Source of the DNA: an uncultured Gemmatimonadota bacterium | GTDB taxonomy: Bacteria > Gemmatimonadota > Gemmatimonadetes > Longimicrobiales > Gaopeijiaceae | Direction: 5' to 3' | NCBI GenBank assembly: GCA_937136445.1 | Contig: CAKZOQ010000092.1 | Span: 1-6,166 of the forward strand | Length of the DNA: 6,166 nt | Shown here: piece by piece, positions 5,133 through 6,166 of the stretch | How positions within the stretch are numbered: position 1 is the first letter of the stretch | Layout of the letters: the number at the start of each line of letters is the position of its first letter | The notes under the pieces: model-generated | The model's database searches: none | The model's input: only the letters and a program-made list of their open reading frames with translations | What the model was told of the DNA's origin: nothing | Translations under genes and position numbers: made by a program

Positions 5133-6166
5133 TCAGAGATGGTAGTTGGGGGCTTCCCGGGTGATGGTCACGTCGTGGGGGTGCGACTCCTTGAGGCCGC
5201 CTGGCGTGATGCGGTTGAAGCGGGCCTGGCCCCGGAGCTCCGACAGGTCCGCGGCGCCGCAATAGCCCATCCCGCTCCGGAGTCCGCCGACGAGCTGGTA
5301 GACCACGTCGGAGACGGGGCCCTTGTAGGGCACCCGGGCTTCGATGCCCTCGGGAACGAACTTGCGTTCGTCCTCCTGGAAGTACCGGTCGGCCGAGCCC
5401 TCCTCCATGGCGGAGAGGGACCCCATCCCCCGCACCGTCTTGAAGCGCCGGCCCTCCAAGAGGAAGCTCTCGCCCGGGGACTCGTCGGTGCCGGCGAACA
5501 TGGAGCCCATCATCACCGTGTGGGCTCCCGCTGCCAGCGCCTTCACGATGTCCCCGGAGTACCGGATCCCGCCGTCCGCGATGACCGGGAGATCCGGGTC
5601 CACGCCGTCCACCGCGTCCATGACCGCCGTGAGCTGGGGCAGCCCCACCCCGGTGACCACCCGCGTGGTGCAGATGGAGCCTGGGCCGACGCCCACCTTC
5701 ACCGCGTCCACCCCGCGCTCCGCCAGCGCCCCTGCGCCCTCGGCGGTTCCGACGTTCCCACCGATGAGCTGGACGTCCGGGAAGTGCTCCCGCATCCGTT
5801 CCACCGCCTCCAGCACCCCCTGGGAGTGACCGTGGGCCGTGTCCACCACCAGGACGTCCACCCCGGCCTCCACCAGGTGCTCGGCACGCTGGAGGTCGGA
5901 CCTGGACGCCCCCACCGCCGCGCCCACCCGCAACCGACCGTGCTCGTCCTTGCAGGCGTGCGGGTACTGCCGACGCTTGAAGATGTCCTTCACGGTGATG
6001 AGGCCCCGGAGGTCGCCCTTCTCGTCCACCACCGGGAGCTTCTCGATCCGGTGCTGGTGGAGGAGCTTCTCCGCCTCGTCCAGGGTGGTTCCCACCGGAA
6101 CCGTCACGAGTTCCTCGGAGGTCATCACGGAGCGGATGGGCTGGTCCAGCTCCGTCTCGAACTGGA
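5133..6166 (-). CDS. guaB: Inosine-5'-monophosphate dehydrogenase (5' end missing)
   Basis: The frame is open to the right edge, so the first ~145 residues of a ~490-residue enzyme are outside; about 344 codons are present. GuaB oxidises IMP to XMP with NAD+, the committed step to guanine nucleotides, as a cytosolic tetramer. In translation order the piece starts with the tail of CBS domain 1 (FETELDQPIRSVMT) and the second CBS domain (EELVTVPVGTTLDEAEKLL, then HRIEKLPVVDEKGDLRGLIT and VKDIF), then re-enters the barrel: VVDTAHGHS, IGGNVGTAEGA, the active-site loop GVGPGSICTTR with the catalytic Cys at 5670-5672, VIADGGIRYSGDIVKALAAG, MMGSMFAGTDESPGE, GMGSLSAM, the flap Arg-Tyr in DRYFQE, VPEGIEARVPYKGPV, GGLRSGMGYCGA, and the usual C-terminus HDVTITREAPNYHL. 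These features separate it from GMP reductase. It would lead the leftward block; its promoter is not in view. Confidence 0.97.
   Translation of the reverse strand, partial: QFETELDQPIRSVMTSEELVTVPVGTTLDEAEKLLHQHRIEKLPVVDEKGDLRGLITVKDIFKRRQYPHACKDEHGRLRVGAAVGASRSDLQRAEHLVEAGVDVLVVDTAHGHSQGVLEAVERMREHFPDVQLIGGNVGTAEGAGALAERGVDAVKVGVGPGSICTTRVVTGVGLPQLTAVMDAVDGVDPDLPVIADGGIRYSGDIVKALAAGAHTVMMGSMFAGTDESPGESFLLEGRRFKTVRGMGSLSAMEEGSADRYFQEDERKFVPEGIEARVPYKGPVSDVVYQLVGGLRSGMGYCGAADLSELRGQARFNRITPGGLKESHPHDVTITREAPNYHL

Noticed and set aside
2098..5145. A plus-strand open frame of 1015 codons running antisense to the mltD-like and aminotransferase genes.
   Set aside because: It overlaps moaC in another frame and lies opposite two genes with clear family motifs. 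Its translation is rich in Pro, Arg, Gly and His with no recognisable domain. Very high GC makes stops rare, so long shadow frames are expected.
5056..5262. A longer N-terminus for the aminotransferase, starting inside guaB.
   Set aside because: The added residues are Pro/Arg/His-rich and unlike the family, they would overlap the guaB 3' end by about 130 bases, and ATG 5055 has a well-placed GAGGA.
1..6166. Search for tRNA or rRNA genes, CRISPR repeats, transposases, attachment sites, toxin-antitoxin pairs or phage-defence genes.
   Set aside because: Genes cover almost the entire window with housekeeping functions and uniform base composition. No repeat array, inverted terminal repeat or cloverleaf-like segment was seen, and the largest gap is 77 bases.

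Overview
The window is a dense, very GC-rich stretch (about 70% G+C by eye) of ordinary bacterial chromosome. It carries six protein genes in two convergent blocks and no RNA gene, mobile element, CRISPR array or long gene-free interval. An EnvC-type amidase activator together with a lipoprotein lytic transglycosylase points to a diderm (Gram-negative-type) cell. High GC, GTG start use and the architecture of the delta-prime protein, which has a long insert before Walker B resembling Bacteroidota versions, fit an FCB-group bacterium, perhaps Gemmatimonadota. That placement is an inference from remembered family features, not a search result.

Rightward block (1-2650): the 3' part of an envC-like gene, then holB (DNA polymerase III delta-prime / clamp-loader subunit), then moaC (cyclic pyranopterin monophosphate synthase). 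Each stop overlaps the next start by four bases (ATGA at 972-975, GTGA at 2162-2165), so the three reading frames are probably one translationally coupled operon although their functions (cell-wall splitting, replication, molybdenum cofactor) are unrelated.

Leftward block (6166-2692, minus strand): the 3' two-thirds of guaB (IMP dehydrogenase), a 77-base gap, a class V PLP aminotransferase of the alanine/serine-glyoxylate type, then, after a short gap of 24 bases, an MltD-like lytic transglycosylase lipoprotein with LysM repeats. The blocks converge at about 2650-2692, where a GC-rich hairpin overlaps the stop codon of the mltD-like gene and could end transcription from both sides.

I found no evidence of a new multi-gene system. 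The most informative observations are the loss of metal ligands in the EnvC-like LytM domain, the Cys-to-Ser change in the delta-prime SRC motif and its long insert, the chained 4-base gene overlaps, and the purine gene next to a glyoxylate-type aminotransferase.
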